Shown here: piece after piece, positions 51,514 through 60,844 of the stretch
How the letters are laid out: the number at the start of each line of letters is the position of its first letter
Position numbering within the stretch: position 1 is the stretch's first letter
Source of the DNA: Candidatus Methylophosphatis roskildensis
Lineage (GTDB): Bacteria > Pseudomonadota > Gammaproteobacteria > Burkholderiales > Rhodocyclaceae
Direction of reading: 5' to 3'
Assembly: GCA_016708905.1 (NCBI GenBank)
Contig: JADJEV010000005.1
Span: forward strand, 620,001 to 684,000
Length of the DNA stretch: 64,000 nt
Notes under the pieces: generated by a model
Database searches by the model: none
Seen by the model: the letters and a program-made list of their open reading frames with translations, nothing else
What the model was told of the DNA's origin: nothing
Made by a program: the position numbers and the translations under genes

Positions 51514-52413
51514 TTGCATACATCGGTCGAGGGCACGATCTTCGCCGCATTCGGCCGGCATTACGAGATCGTCCTCGCCGACGGGAGCCGGCTGTCTTGT
51601 TTTCCGCGCGGCAAGCGCAGTCTGTACGCCTGCGGCGATCGCGTGCTGGTCGAGCGCAGCGGCGCCGATCAGGGCGTGATCGTCCGGCTGCTCGAGCGCC
51701 ACAGCCTGCTGTTCCGGCGCGATGAATGGCGCGAGAAACTCATCGCCGCCAATTCGACACAGATATTGATCGTGGTTGCCACCGAGCCTTCGTTCTCGGA
51801 CGAACTGATCTCGCGCTGCATCGCCGCAGCCGAAAGCCAGGGTCTGAAGGTCGCGATCGTGCTGAACAAGATCGACATCGAAACGCAGCTGCCGCATGCC
51901 CGCCAACTGCTCGCCCCGTTCAGACGTCTGGGTTATCCGGTCATCGAGCTCTCGGCGCTGCATGATGCCGCTGCGCTGAAGGCGCTCCTGCCCGGGGAAA
52001 CGAGCGTGCTGGTCGGACAAAGCGGCATGGGCAAGTCGACTCTGGTCAATGCACTGGTCCCGAACGCCCGGGCCACCACCCGCGAACATTCCATCGTTCT
52101 GGATTCCGGCAAACACGCCACCACCCACACGCGGATGTACCAGGTGGATGGCAACGCGAGGCTCATCGACAGCCCGGGCATGCAGGTATTCGGTCTGGCC
52201 CAGTTGTCACTCGGCGGGCTCGAGCAGGCTTTCGTCGAGCTGCGCCCGATGCTCGGGCGCTGCCGCTTTCGCGACTGCCGGCACGCTGCCGAGCCCGGCT
52301 GCGCGGTAATCGAAGCCGCCGGTCGCGGCGAAATCGACCGACGGCGGCTCGACCATTTCCGCGCCTTGCAGCAGGAACTCGACGCCGACTCGAGGCTGCG
52401 ACCCGCAAGCTGA
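51514..52413 (+). CDS. rsgA: Small-subunit biogenesis GTPase RsgA
   Basis: A 299-residue circularly permuted GTPase for 30S maturation. An OB-fold at the N-terminus is followed by G4 NKID (from residue 118), then G1 GQSGMGKST (168-176), and G3 DSPGMQ. The C-terminal zinc region CRFRDCRHAAEPGCAV is typical. The start is taken as a TTG at 51514, 5 bp behind the protease stop, as no ATG or GTG fits; this should be seen as provisional. Confidence 0.95.
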   Translation: MHTSVEGTIFAAFGRHYEIVLADGSRLSCFPRGKRSLYACGDRVLVERSGADQGVIVRLLERHSLLFRRDEWREKLIAANSTQILIVVATEPSFSDELISRCIAAAESQGLKVAIVLNKIDIETQLPHARQLLAPFRRLGYPVIELSALHDAAALKALLPGETSVLVGQSGMGKSTLVNALVPNARATTREHSIVLDSGKHATTHTRMYQVDGNARLIDSPGMQVFGLAQLSLGGLEQAFVELRPMLGRCRFRDCRHAAEPGCAVIEAAGRGEIDRRRLDHFRALQQELDADSRLRPAS

Positions 52414-52647
52414 TGGATTCGCCGCGCGGCGACGAATCCGCCTCACCCGGCTATTCGCCTGTGGTATGACTTTTGTCCTAGTCCATTCGGCTGACTCGTC
52501 GACCGGATCGGCCCGCTAGATTCAAATGACGTACTGTCGATTGCAGGTTGCCGGGAATTGATCGGGCACCTCCGTGCCTGACTTACCGGATTCACGCCGG
52601 ATCGCCAGACGGTTCGCCTTAGGTCAATGACATCAGAGGAGAGAACG

Positions 52648-53475
52648 ATGAAAAACACATTATCTCGGCAGTTGATCCTGCCCGCGGCACTTGCGGCGAT
52701 GGTTTGCGGTTCGCCGGCATTCGCGGATGGCAGGGATGACGATGGTAGGAACAACCGCGAATGCGACGGATTGCCCAACCATTCGCAACTCCAAGCGGCG
52801 CTGAAAGCTGCCCAAGGAACGGCAAACGGCGGCTTCGGCCTTAATATGTGGGGTACCATCGTTAATCGCGACGGCGTCGTTTGTGCTGTCGCCTTTACTG
52901 GCAGTGACCGGGGCGCGCAGTGGCCGGGTAGCCGGGCGATTTCCGCCCAGAAGGCGAACACCGCGAACGCGTTCAGCCTGCCCGGTCTGGCGCTATCGAC
53001 GGCCAACCTCTTTACTGCCGTGCAACCGGGCGGCTCGCTTTACGGCCTCCAGCACAGCAATCCGGTCGACACGGATGTTGCATATGGTGGAACGCCCAGG
53101 AACTACGGCCAACCCAATGACCCGATGGTCGGTAAGCGGATCGGCGGTGTCAATGTGTTCGGTGGCGGACTGGGTCTCTACAAAATAAAGAAAGACGATA
53201 CCAAGGAACTCGTCGGCGGCCTAGGGGTTAGCGGCGATTCGTCGTGCGCCGATCACAACATCGCGTGGAAGACGCGACATAATCTGGTCGTCAATCAGAC
53301 CGAATACTTCGACCACGTGCCGGCCGGCGTAAGTGGCCAGCCAAGCCTGAAGGACAACATTGTGTACGATACAACACTAACAGTCCCCCCCGACGAAGCA
53401 TTCGCATCCTGGGGGCATCCGCAGTGTTCCTCAGAAGCAACAGAAGTTGCGGGAGGTCTGCCGGCTAACCGTTAG
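52648..53475 (+). CDS. Exported GlcG/HbpS-like haem-binding domain protein
   Basis: A 275-residue protein with a signal peptide (residues 1 to about 27, ending SPAFA). The rest resembles the GlcG/HbpS fold: LQAALKAAQG...GGFGLNMWGTIVNRDGVVCAVAFTG, SRAISAQKANTANAFS, and the glycine-rich GGVNVFGGGLGLY. Members bind haem or act in uptake and sensing in the periplasm. The start is the ATG at 52648 with GAGGAG upstream. It stands alone, convergent to the Anbu gene. Confidence 0.85.
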   Translation: MKNTLSRQLILPAALAAMVCGSPAFADGRDDDGRNNRECDGLPNHSQLQAALKAAQGTANGGFGLNMWGTIVNRDGVVCAVAFTGSDRGAQWPGSRAISAQKANTANAFSLPGLALSTANLFTAVQPGGSLYGLQHSNPVDTDVAYGGTPRNYGQPNDPMVGKRIGGVNVFGGGLGLYKIKKDDTKELVGGLGVSGDSSCADHNIAWKTRHNLVVNQTEYFDHVPAGVSGQPSLKDNIVYDTTLTVPPDEAFASWGHPQCSSEATEVAGGLPANR

Positions 53476-53538
53476 CATTTAGCCGCGGCACTACCGTAGT
53501 GCTGATACCGCCGGTGAAGTCGCGGCTTCACCGGCGAA

Positions 53539-54279
53539 TCAGCTATTGGACAGCCAGTCTGGATCCGGCAGTTCGGAGAATGCCTGGCGCAGGCTCTCGC
53601 CCCAGCGCGAACGGATCATCCGGAAGTAGGCATTGTCGGCGTCGATGTTCTGATGCGAATGAACGCGCAACTCGTCGGTGCGCACACACACCAGATCGAG
53701 CGGCAGGCCGACCGACAGATTGGAGCGTATCGTCGAATCCATCGAGATCAGTGCGCACTTGGCGGCCTCGTCGAGCGTGGTGCCACGGCGGATCACCCGA
53801 TCGACGATCGGTTTGCCGTACTTCGACTCGCCGATCTGGAAATACGGCGTGTCCGGCGTAGCCTCGATGAAGTTGCCGGCAGCATAGACACTGAACATCC
53901 GGGGCTGCTCGCCTCTGATCTGGCCGCCGATGATGAATGACGCGGTGAAGTCGATCGAAAACTCGTGCAGCGAAGTCGCGTCGCGCCGGTGCACTTCCCG
54001 CACCGCTTCGCCGACGCACCTGGCCGCCTCGAACATGTTCGAGACGTTATGCAGATTGCGCTCCCCGGTTTCGCTGGTCAGACCTTCCTGGAGGATGTTC
54101 ACCAGGCATTGGGTGATCGCCAGATTGCCCGCGGTCATCAGCACGATGACGCGTTCTCCGGTCCGCTCGAACACATGCATCTTGCGGAAGGTGTTGATGT
54201 GATCGACACCGGCATTGGTGCGGGAATCCGACAGGAACACCAGTCCGGCGTCGAGCAGCGTGCCGACGCAATACGTCAT
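53539..54279 (-). CDS. Anbu (bacterial proteasome-related) peptidase
   Basis: A 246-residue Ntn hydrolase. The protein starts MTYCVG, so Thr2 becomes the N-terminal nucleophile after methionine removal. The following LDAGLVFLSDSRTNAGVD resembles proteasome beta subunits with Asp and Arg of the active site, and VLMTAGNLAITQ is a further core strand. The Anbu family forms helical or ring assemblies of unclear function and goes with alpha-E and ATP-grasp genes, as here. It is the last gene of a three-gene minus-strand operon (84-bp gap to alpha-E). Confidence 0.94.
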   Translation of the reverse strand: MTYCVGTLLDAGLVFLSDSRTNAGVDHINTFRKMHVFERTGERVIVLMTAGNLAITQCLVNILQEGLTSETGERNLHNVSNMFEAARCVGEAVREVHRRDATSLHEFSIDFTASFIIGGQIRGEQPRMFSVYAAGNFIEATPDTPYFQIGESKYGKPIVDRVIRRGTTLDEAAKCALISMDSTIRSNLSVGLPLDLVCVRTDELRVHSHQNIDADNAYFRMIRSRWGESLRQAFSELPDPDWLSNS

Positions 54280-54362
54280 CGCAGGTCTCGTTGTGGGGCC
54301 AAGCGGAGCATCATAGCCGCGGCAGTGGGTTGCGACAAAGCCACGAACTGGAGGCGACGCCT

Positions 54363-55313
54363 TCAGTCTGCCAGGACAGGAACCAGAAAGTCCTGCGCGA
54401 TGCGATCGCCCAGATCGTCGGTCTTGCCGAGGAAGGCTGTCAGGTAGTCGTGCAAGCCGACGTCGAAGATATCCTCGATCCGGCCGAAGCGCAGTGACGT
54501 GTAGAGTTCGCCGGCGCGCCGCTCGGTTTCACCGGACTGGCGGTTGGCGACCTGGGTGAGGTTGGTGTACACCTCCTTCATGGAGCGGGCCAGCGAACGC
54601 GGCATGTCGGCCCGCAGCACCAGCAGCTCGGCCACCCGGCGCGGCGTGATCAGATCACGATAGACCTTGCGATAGGCGGCGAAGCCGGAAACCGACCGCA
54701 GCAGCGCGCTCCACTGGTAATACTCCGAGGCCGCGTCGCCTTCCTTGGCACCGAGTTCGATCGCCTGGTACTTGACATCGAGAATGCGCGCGGTGTTGTC
54801 GGCCCGCTCGAGAAACGAGCCGAGGCGAATGAAGCGGAAATCCTCGTCCTGCAGCATGGTTCCGACGGTCACGCCGCGCGACAGGTGGGAGCGATGCCTG
54901 ACCCATTCGAACATCTCGCCGATATCGCTGCCGAGCACCTTCTCGGGATCGAGGGCGCGGAACTCGAGCCAGGTCGAGTTCTGCATCTCCCACATTTCGG
55001 ATGTCACGCTGCCGCGAACCGCGCGGATGTTCTCTCGCGACGCGAGCAGGCACGAATAGATCGACGACGGATTGTCGCGATCGAAGACCATGTAGCGCAC
55101 CACCTTCTCCGGCGTCACCGTGCCGTGCAGCTCGCGATACGCATCCTGCAGACCGTTGACCCCGAGCACGGCGCCCCAGCCCTGCTCGATCTGCTCGGGC
55201 GTTTGCGGCAACAGCGACATGCGGAAATTGACGTCGAGCATGCGCGCGACGTTTTCGGCGCGCTCGGTGTAGCGAGCCATCCAGTACAGGTGATCGGCGG
55301 TGCGCGACAGCAT
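54363..55313 (-). CDS. Alpha-E (DUF403) domain protein
   Basis: A 316-residue helical protein beginning MLSRTADHLYWMARYTERAENVARMLDVN, the family N-terminus, with conserved SSIYSCLLASRENIRAVRGSV. It corresponds to the second half of the fusion protein at 42287-44785. It is thought to support the ATP-grasp ligase encoded just before it. The gap to that gene is 50 bp. Confidence 0.93.
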   Translation of the reverse strand: MLSRTADHLYWMARYTERAENVARMLDVNFRMSLLPQTPEQIEQGWGAVLGVNGLQDAYRELHGTVTPEKVVRYMVFDRDNPSSIYSCLLASRENIRAVRGSVTSEMWEMQNSTWLEFRALDPEKVLGSDIGEMFEWVRHRSHLSRGVTVGTMLQDEDFRFIRLGSFLERADNTARILDVKYQAIELGAKEGDAASEYYQWSALLRSVSGFAAYRKVYRDLITPRRVAELLVLRADMPRSLARSMKEVYTNLTQVANRQSGETERRAGELYTSLRFGRIEDIFDVGLHDYLTAFLGKTDDLGDRIAQDFLVPVLAD

Positions 55314-55363
55314 GTCAGTACCCGCCGGGCCGCGAACGCCGTGAGCGCAGGGGCAGTTTCATT

Positions 55364-56779
55364 TCAGTTCTCCAGCACCCAGGTGTCCTTGGTTCCGCCA
55401 CCCTGGGAGGAATTGACGACCAGCGAGCCTTCGCTCAAGGCGACCCGCGTCAGGCCGCCCGGCACCATGTTGATCTCGCGTCCGGAAAGGACGAAGGGGC
55501 GCAGATCGATATGGCGGGGGGCCACGCCAGATTCGACGAAGGTCGGGCAGGCCGACAGCGACAGCGTCGGTTGCGCGATGTACTTCTCGGGTGCGGCTTC
55601 GATACGCTTGCGAAAGTCCTCGATCTGCGCCTTGCTCGAGGCCGGGCCGATCAGCATGCCGTAGCCTCCCGAGCCGTGCACCTCCTTGACGACGAGTTCC
55701 GGCAGATGGGCCTGCACGTATTTGAGATCATCCGGCTTGCGCAGCATGTAGGTCGGCACGTTGTTGAGCAGCGGTTCTTCGCCGAGGTAGAAGCGCACCA
55801 TCTCGGGCACGTAGGGATAGATCGACTTGTCGTCCGCAACGCCGGTGCCGATCGCATTGCACAGCGTGACATTGCCGCTGCGATAGGCGGAAAGCAGGCC
55901 GGGCACCCCGAGCTTGGAGTCCTTGCGGAACACCAGTGGATCGAGGAAATCGTCGTCGACGCGGCGATAGATCACATCGACGCGACGCGGTCCCTGGGTG
56001 GTCCGCATGTAAACTACATCGCTCCTGACGAACAGATCCTGACCTTCGACCAGCTCGACGCCCATCTGCTGGGCCAGGAACGCATGTTCGAAATACGCAC
56101 TGTTGTAGGCCCCCGGGGTCAGCACGACCACCACCGGGTCGGCCACGCCTTTGGGCGATATGCTCAGCAGGCTGTCGAGCAGCATGTCCGGATAGTGTTC
56201 GACCGGCGCCACGGAATAGCGGGCAAACAATTCCGGAAACAGGCGCATCATCATCTTGCGGTCTTCGAGCATGTAGGACACGCCGGACGGAACACGCAGG
56301 TTGTCTTCGAGCACGTAGAACTCGCCCTGCCCCGCTCGCACGATATCCACACCCGCGACATGCGCGTAGATGCCGTTGGGCACGTCGAGGCCCTGCATCT
56401 CGGGGCGGTATTGGGCGTTCTTCAGTACGTGATCAGCGGGAACGCGCCCCGCCTTGAGGATTTCCTGTCCGTGGTAGATGTCGTGCAGAAAAAGGTTGAG
56501 TGTCTTCACGCGCTGGCGCAGCCCGGCCGAGAGTGCGTTCCATTCGGCCGCCGGCAGGATTCGCGGCACGATGTCGAACGGAATCAGGCGCTCGGTGCCC
56601 TCCTCCTCGCCATAGACGGCGAAGGTGATGCCGACCCGATGGAACAGCGTATCGGCCTCCGCGCGCTTCCGTGCGACCCGCTCGGACGGCGTGTCCTGAA
56701 GCCACTCGGCAAAGCGGGCGTAGTGCGAACGAACCACACCATCCGAATCGACCATTTCGTTGAAGAATCCGCCCGCCAT
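55364..56779 (-). CDS. Circularly permuted ATP-grasp amidoligase
   Basis: A 471-residue DUF404/DUF407-type protein. It carries ITFAVYGEEEGTERLIPFDIVPR, the nucleotide-binding regions YVLEDNLRVPSGVSYMLEDR and LTPGAYNSAYFEHAFLA, and the KEVHGSGGYGMLIGP loop near the end. It is the single-domain relative of the N-terminal half of the fused protein at 42287-44785. It is the first gene of the Anbu operon. Substrate unknown. Confidence 0.93.
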   Translation of the reverse strand: MAGGFFNEMVDSDGVVRSHYARFAEWLQDTPSERVARKRAEADTLFHRVGITFAVYGEEEGTERLIPFDIVPRILPAAEWNALSAGLRQRVKTLNLFLHDIYHGQEILKAGRVPADHVLKNAQYRPEMQGLDVPNGIYAHVAGVDIVRAGQGEFYVLEDNLRVPSGVSYMLEDRKMMMRLFPELFARYSVAPVEHYPDMLLDSLLSISPKGVADPVVVVLTPGAYNSAYFEHAFLAQQMGVELVEGQDLFVRSDVVYMRTTQGPRRVDVIYRRVDDDFLDPLVFRKDSKLGVPGLLSAYRSGNVTLCNAIGTGVADDKSIYPYVPEMVRFYLGEEPLLNNVPTYMLRKPDDLKYVQAHLPELVVKEVHGSGGYGMLIGPASSKAQIEDFRKRIEAAPEKYIAQPTLSLSACPTFVESGVAPRHIDLRPFVLSGREINMVPGGLTRVALSEGSLVVNSSQGGGTKDTWVLEN

Positions 56780-56968
56780 GTCACTCCTGTTCTTCCGCCG
56801 ACGTACGGTCGGCGGACCTCGTCATCACACGGTTAGCGATAAGCATGCCATGCCGAACGGCATGATCTGTCTGCCTTGTCCACGGGATCTCCAGCGCTGC
56901 GACCCCCCAGCTTTGCACCACGCCGGTGCGGACGGATCGCGCTCTTGGTGCAGTCCAGCCCCAAGCAA

Positions 56969-56994
56969 AACGCCCCGCACGGTGGCGGGGCGTT
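56969..56994 (-). terminator. Terminator downstream of the thiolase gene
   Basis: A perfect 10-bp stem AACGCCCCGC / GCGGGGCGTT with a 6-base loop lies 22 bp after the thiolase stop. On the minus strand it is followed by TTTGCTT, fitting a rho-independent terminator for the thiolase gene. Confidence 0.85.
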
Positions 56995-57015
56995 CGCATT
57001 CGCACTGACTTTCGC

Positions 57016-58206
57016 TCAAAGTCGTTCGATGACGCCCGCGATACCCTGCCCGCCACCGATGCACATGGTGATCAGGCCATTTTTCTTGCCCGTGCGCATG
57101 AGTTCGTAGATGCACTTGACCGTCAGGATCGCGCCGGTAGCACCGAGCGGATGGCCCAGGGCGACCGCACCGCCGTTCGGGTTGACCTTGGCCGGATCGA
57201 GATCCAGTTCCTTCAACACGCACAGCGCCTGCGCCGCGAAGGCTTCGTTGGACTCGATCACGTCGAGATCCGAGGCCTTCATGCCGGCGCGCTTGAGCGC
57301 CATTTGCACGGCCGGAATCGGACCCGTGCCCATGATCGAGGGGTCGACACCCGCGACCGCGTAGGAAACCAGTCGCGCCAGTGGCTTGAGGCCGGCCTTT
57401 GCCGCCGCCGAGGCCTCCATCAGCACCACCGCAGCCGCGGCGTCGTTGATGCCGGACGCATTGCCCGGCGTGACCGACCCGCCTTCCTTCTTGAAGGCGG
57501 TCTTCAGCTTGGCCATGCCTTCGATGCTGGCGTCGGCACGGATGTGCTCATCGAGCACGAACTGAACCGGACCTTTTCTGGTCGAGATCTCGATCGGCAG
57601 GATCTGGTCCTTGAAGTGGCCGGCCTCGGTTGCCCGCGCGGCACGCTTGTGGCTTTCGACCGCAAAGGCGTCCTGCGCCTCGCGCGAGATGCCGAACTTC
57701 GCGGCGACGTTCTCGGCGGTCACACCCATGTGCACCGTCTCGAACGGATCGGTCAGGGCGCCGACCATCATGTCGAGTATCTTGGTGTCACCCATGCGCA
57801 CGCCCCAGCGCGCAGCGGGCATCATGTAGCCGCTGCGGCTCATCGATTCGACACCGCCCGCCACCGCGATATCGGTGTCGCCGAGCTGGATCGCGTTGGC
57901 AGCGGTGACGATCGCCTGAAAGCCGGAACCGCACAGCCGGTTGAGCGTCAGCGCGCACGATTCCTTGCTCATGCCGGCGTTGACTGCCGCGACGCGGGAC
58001 ACGTACATGTCCCGTGCCTCCGTATGGATCACGTTACCGAAAACCAGATGGCCGATCTGCGCCACGTCGACCTTGCCGCGGGCAATCGCTTCCTTGACCA
58101 CACGGGTTCCCAGGTCGCACGGCGTGAAATCCTTCAGCGTGCCGCCGTAATCGCCGATCGCGGTCCGCACCGCACTTACGAAAACCACTTCCCTCTTGTC
58201 AGCCAT
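57016..58206 (-). CDS. Acetyl-CoA C-acetyltransferase (beta-ketothiolase)
   Basis: A 396-residue thiolase. The nucleophile Cys92 is in NRLCGSGFQAIV, the second pair in the GGAVALGHPLGATGA (His) and CIGGGQG (Cys) motifs near the end. The sequence is of the BktB/PhaA type, used in polyhydroxyalkanoate synthesis or fatty-acid degradation; no phaB or phaC is adjacent. The start is the ATG at 58206 with a GGAAAGAAG-like site. It is 25 bp upstream of nothing else; the CobD/CbiB gene ends 25 bp before its start. Confidence 0.95.
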   Translation of the reverse strand: MADKREVVFVSAVRTAIGDYGGTLKDFTPCDLGTRVVKEAIARGKVDVAQIGHLVFGNVIHTEARDMYVSRVAAVNAGMSKESCALTLNRLCGSGFQAIVTAANAIQLGDTDIAVAGGVESMSRSGYMMPAARWGVRMGDTKILDMMVGALTDPFETVHMGVTAENVAAKFGISREAQDAFAVESHKRAARATEAGHFKDQILPIEISTRKGPVQFVLDEHIRADASIEGMAKLKTAFKKEGGSVTPGNASGINDAAAAVVLMEASAAAKAGLKPLARLVSYAVAGVDPSIMGTGPIPAVQMALKRAGMKASDLDVIESNEAFAAQALCVLKELDLDPAKVNPNGGAVALGHPLGATGAILTVKCIYELMRTGKKNGLITMCIGGGQGIAGVIERL

Positions 58207-58231
58207 CTTCTTTCCCTCCGAAAGGATTCAA

Positions 58232-59161
58232 TCAACCGCCTACCCAGCTCGATACCCACAGCAGTGCCAGCAAAAGCAGAAACAGCACGAGGGTACGCCA
58301 GATCAGACCTATTGCGCTTTGCATGAAATCGGCGTCGGCGTCATCGCCGAGCCCCATCTCGGGTCGTTCAACGACCTCTCCTGTATCGTGGAGCGGCATG
58401 CCAAGCCGGACGCCCAAGGCACCTGCACCACTTGAAATGAGTATACCGGATGCCAGATCGGGCCAGCGCGCCGCCTGCGTGCGCCAGCAGTAGATCGCGT
58501 CCTCGAAATCGCCGACGATCGAGAAGGCAAAGGCGGTGCAGCGCGCCGGCAACCAGTCGATGATCTCGAAGGCTTTCCGGGCGAACTGGCCGAATGCGCC
58601 GAACTCGGCGTCGCTGCGCCCGCCCCAGTCGCGTGCCAGATGATTCGCCAGCCGGTACAACACCGCGCCGCTCGGACCGGGCAGCAGGATGAACCAGAGC
58701 ACCACCGCGAACACATGCCGATGCGAAGCCAGCAAGGCTTCCTCGATCGACACCCGCGCCACTTCGGACGAGGAAAGCCGGTCCGACAGTCGGGCGCGCC
58801 ATGACCCGAGCCGCTCGCGCGCCCGCTCGAGCTCACCGGCCTGCAGCGCCTGTTGCGTTTCGCTGAAGTAGTGGCTGACCTGCCGGAAGCCCATGGTCAG
58901 ATAGAGCACCAGGATGTTCCATGCCAGCGCGAGCAGCGGTTGCACCAGGAACAGCAGGTAGTAAGCGAACGTGGCGATCAGCACCGGTGGCAGAACCGCA
59001 ACCAGCCAGCCGATCATCCCGTGATGGACTTCGCCAGCGTTGAAGCGCTGTTCGATGAAGGCTGCGTAACGGGCGACGATACCCCTCGACGCCCAGACCG
59101 TCTCGGGCAGGGGACGGGCCTGTTCGAGCAGCAGAGAGAAGATCAGGGAAAGAAGGGACAT
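58232..59161 (-). CDS. CobD/CbiB-family membrane protein
   Basis: A 309-residue membrane protein with helices at about 47-90, 145-165 and 285-308. WFILLPGPSGAVLYRLANHLARDWG and FEIIDWLPARCTAFAFSIVGDFEDAIYCWR recall CbiB/CobD, the cobinamide synthase, and the related AmpE. Other cobalamin genes are missing nearby, so a role outside cobalamin synthesis is likely, as for many betaproteobacterial relatives. Confidence 0.85.
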   Translation of the reverse strand: MSLLSLIFSLLLEQARPLPETVWASRGIVARYAAFIEQRFNAGEVHHGMIGWLVAVLPPVLIATFAYYLLFLVQPLLALAWNILVLYLTMGFRQVSHYFSETQQALQAGELERARERLGSWRARLSDRLSSSEVARVSIEEALLASHRHVFAVVLWFILLPGPSGAVLYRLANHLARDWGGRSDAEFGAFGQFARKAFEIIDWLPARCTAFAFSIVGDFEDAIYCWRTQAARWPDLASGILISSGAGALGVRLGMPLHDTGEVVERPEMGLGDDADADFMQSAIGLIWRTLVLFLLLLALLWVSSWVGG

Positions 59162-59405
59162 GCGGAAGAACGTGAATCGCGCGATCGCACGCGTGTCGCG
59201 CCAGGTTGTCGTGCTTTGGGTCGCACGATGACATATCGATCTGCCACGCTGAAGGTTTGACCGGACGAGCCTGGGGAGAATTCCGAAAGCGCGGATTCTA
59301 TCATTCGACCGCCCGCTGCTCGACGGCTGCCTGTCCGGCGCCTCGAAACAAGCTGGGCGACGGCAGGTCCGAGCAAATCGTCGAGGCCATGTGGGCGGGT
59401 TTCGG

Positions 59406-60020
59406 TCAGCGGCTACCGAGAAAGCGGTACAGGCTCACCAGCATTCCCGCGGTTGCGCCCCAGATGAAATAGTCGCCGAACGGCATGGCCCAGAATTCCC
59501 GCAGACTGCCGCGAATCTCGAGACTGAGCCGCTGGTGATTCGCCGGATCGAGCAGAAAACCGAATGGAACCTCGAATATCTCGGCGACCTCGAATGGGTC
59601 CGGCTTGAGTTCGAACGGCGTGCTAACCAGCGCGACCACAGGCGTCACCTCGAACCCGGTGCCGGTGTGATAGCGGGGCAACGAGCCCAGCACGTCGACA
59701 TGCTTGCGCGCGAGTCCGATCTCCTCCTCGGTTTCGCGCAGGGCGGTCACGATCGCCGATTCGTCGGCCGCCTCTGTTCGGCCGCCGGGGAACGCAATCT
59801 GCCCCGGATGATCGCGCAAGTGCTCGGTCCGACGGGTAAGTAGGACGGACAGATCGCCGGCGCGCTCGACCAGCGGCACCAGCACCGCGGCAGGGATGCG
59901 CCGTGAAGGTTGGCCCTCCTCGACGACATCGGGTCCGATCGGCACTTCGGCGAAATGCCGGCGCAGATCGTCCGCCGAAACGCGGCTTTCGATTGGCTGT
60001 GGATCGGGCGGATCCGTCAT
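59406..60020 (-). CDS. Nudix CoA pyrophosphatase (NudL type)
   Basis: A 204-residue hydrolase. The Nudix box is at about residues 80-102 (GGRTEAADESAIVTALRETEEE, matching GX5EX7REUXEEXGU with the following IGL), preceded by the CoA-pyrophosphatase signature LTRRTEHLRDHPGQIAFPGG. It is thought to cleave CoA or oxidised CoA into phosphopantetheine and ADP-ribose-like products. It starts 9 bp after the stop of the retropepsin-like gene, on the same strand. Confidence 0.93.
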   Translation of the reverse strand: MTDPPDPQPIESRVSADDLRRHFAEVPIGPDVVEEGQPSRRIPAAVLVPLVERAGDLSVLLTRRTEHLRDHPGQIAFPGGRTEAADESAIVTALRETEEEIGLARKHVDVLGSLPRYHTGTGFEVTPVVALVSTPFELKPDPFEVAEIFEVPFGFLLDPANHQRLSLEIRGSLREFWAMPFGDYFIWGATAGMLVSLYRFLGSR

Positions 60021-60029
60021 GCCCCAAGC

Positions 60030-60671
60030 TCAGTAACGGCGGCGCAAGGTCATCGTCTGGCCGTCGCGGCGCATTTCCATACGATTGAGAAAACTCATGC
60101 CCAGCAGAGCGACCGGCATGTCGTAGGCGTGCACCAGCGCGTCGACATCCGATAGCGCGATTTCACCGATCTTCAGCGATGAAATTCGTGTCTTGTAGGC
60201 CCGCGCCGGACCGTTCGCAGTCATCGTCATGACCGGCTCGCCACGGCGGAAATCGACGCCAGCCCGCGCCGCATCGGTCGCACCGAGCGAAACCATGGTC
60301 GCGCCGGTATCGATCAGGAATCGCACGGACGCGCCATTGACGATGCCGCCAGTCACGAAGTGTCCGCGCGCATCGGCAGTCAGGGTCACTGCGCCGCCGC
60401 CCTCGGGGCCGCCCTGCGATACTACTTGGTCGCCGATCCCCAACCGCTGCCGCTTGCCATCGATCTCCACCGTCGCGAAATCGCCATCGATCGACAGCAG
60501 ACGCACGCCCTCGGGCGTCGTTCCACCTATGCCGATGGTGCGCGGCGCGGCACCATCGACGACCAGCACCGCCTTACCGGGGAACAGCCCGACCACCGCG
60601 ACATCGGCAGCCGTCGCCCCGCCCGCTGCTGCAAATTGCGCCAACCAGAAAAGCCAAACGGATACTCGCAT
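60030..60671 (-). CDS. Retropepsin-like aspartic protease, exported
   Basis: A 213-residue protein of the TIGR02281/clan AA type. It has a signal sequence (about 1-21, MRVSVWLFWLAQFAAAG), then an SH3-like region, and an aspartic protease half with the DTG active site in FLIDTGATMVSLG and the later VALLGMSFLNRM. Such proteins act as homodimers. The start is the ATG at 60671; the upstream extension to 60740 would hide the signal peptide. It overlaps no neighbour and precedes the Nudix gene by 9 bp. Confidence 0.87.
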   Translation of the reverse strand: MRVSVWLFWLAQFAAAGGATAADVAVVGLFPGKAVLVVDGAAPRTIGIGGTTPEGVRLLSIDGDFATVEIDGKRQRLGIGDQVVSQGGPEGGGAVTLTADARGHFVTGGIVNGASVRFLIDTGATMVSLGATDAARAGVDFRRGEPVMTMTANGPARAYKTRISSLKIGEIALSDVDALVHAYDMPVALLGMSFLNRMEMRRDGQTMTLRRRY

Positions 60672-60844
60672 GATCTCCGACACCGGTACTGCCCCGCAGA
60701 TGAGGGCAAGGTCCGATTTTGCCATAGCAGCCGGCATCACCCAATGAATCCGCGCCGTGCGGGCGCTTGCGGCAAGTCGCCGCAGGGGCCATTATTCGCA
60801 CACTCGAAGAGATCGGGCGAAGACCCGCCAACTGGAGACCAGGG

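Noticed and set aside
52443..53006. 187-codon minus-strand frame opposite the GlcG/HbpS-like gene
   Set aside because: The plus-strand gene has a signal peptide, ribosome site and family motifs; the minus frame has none.
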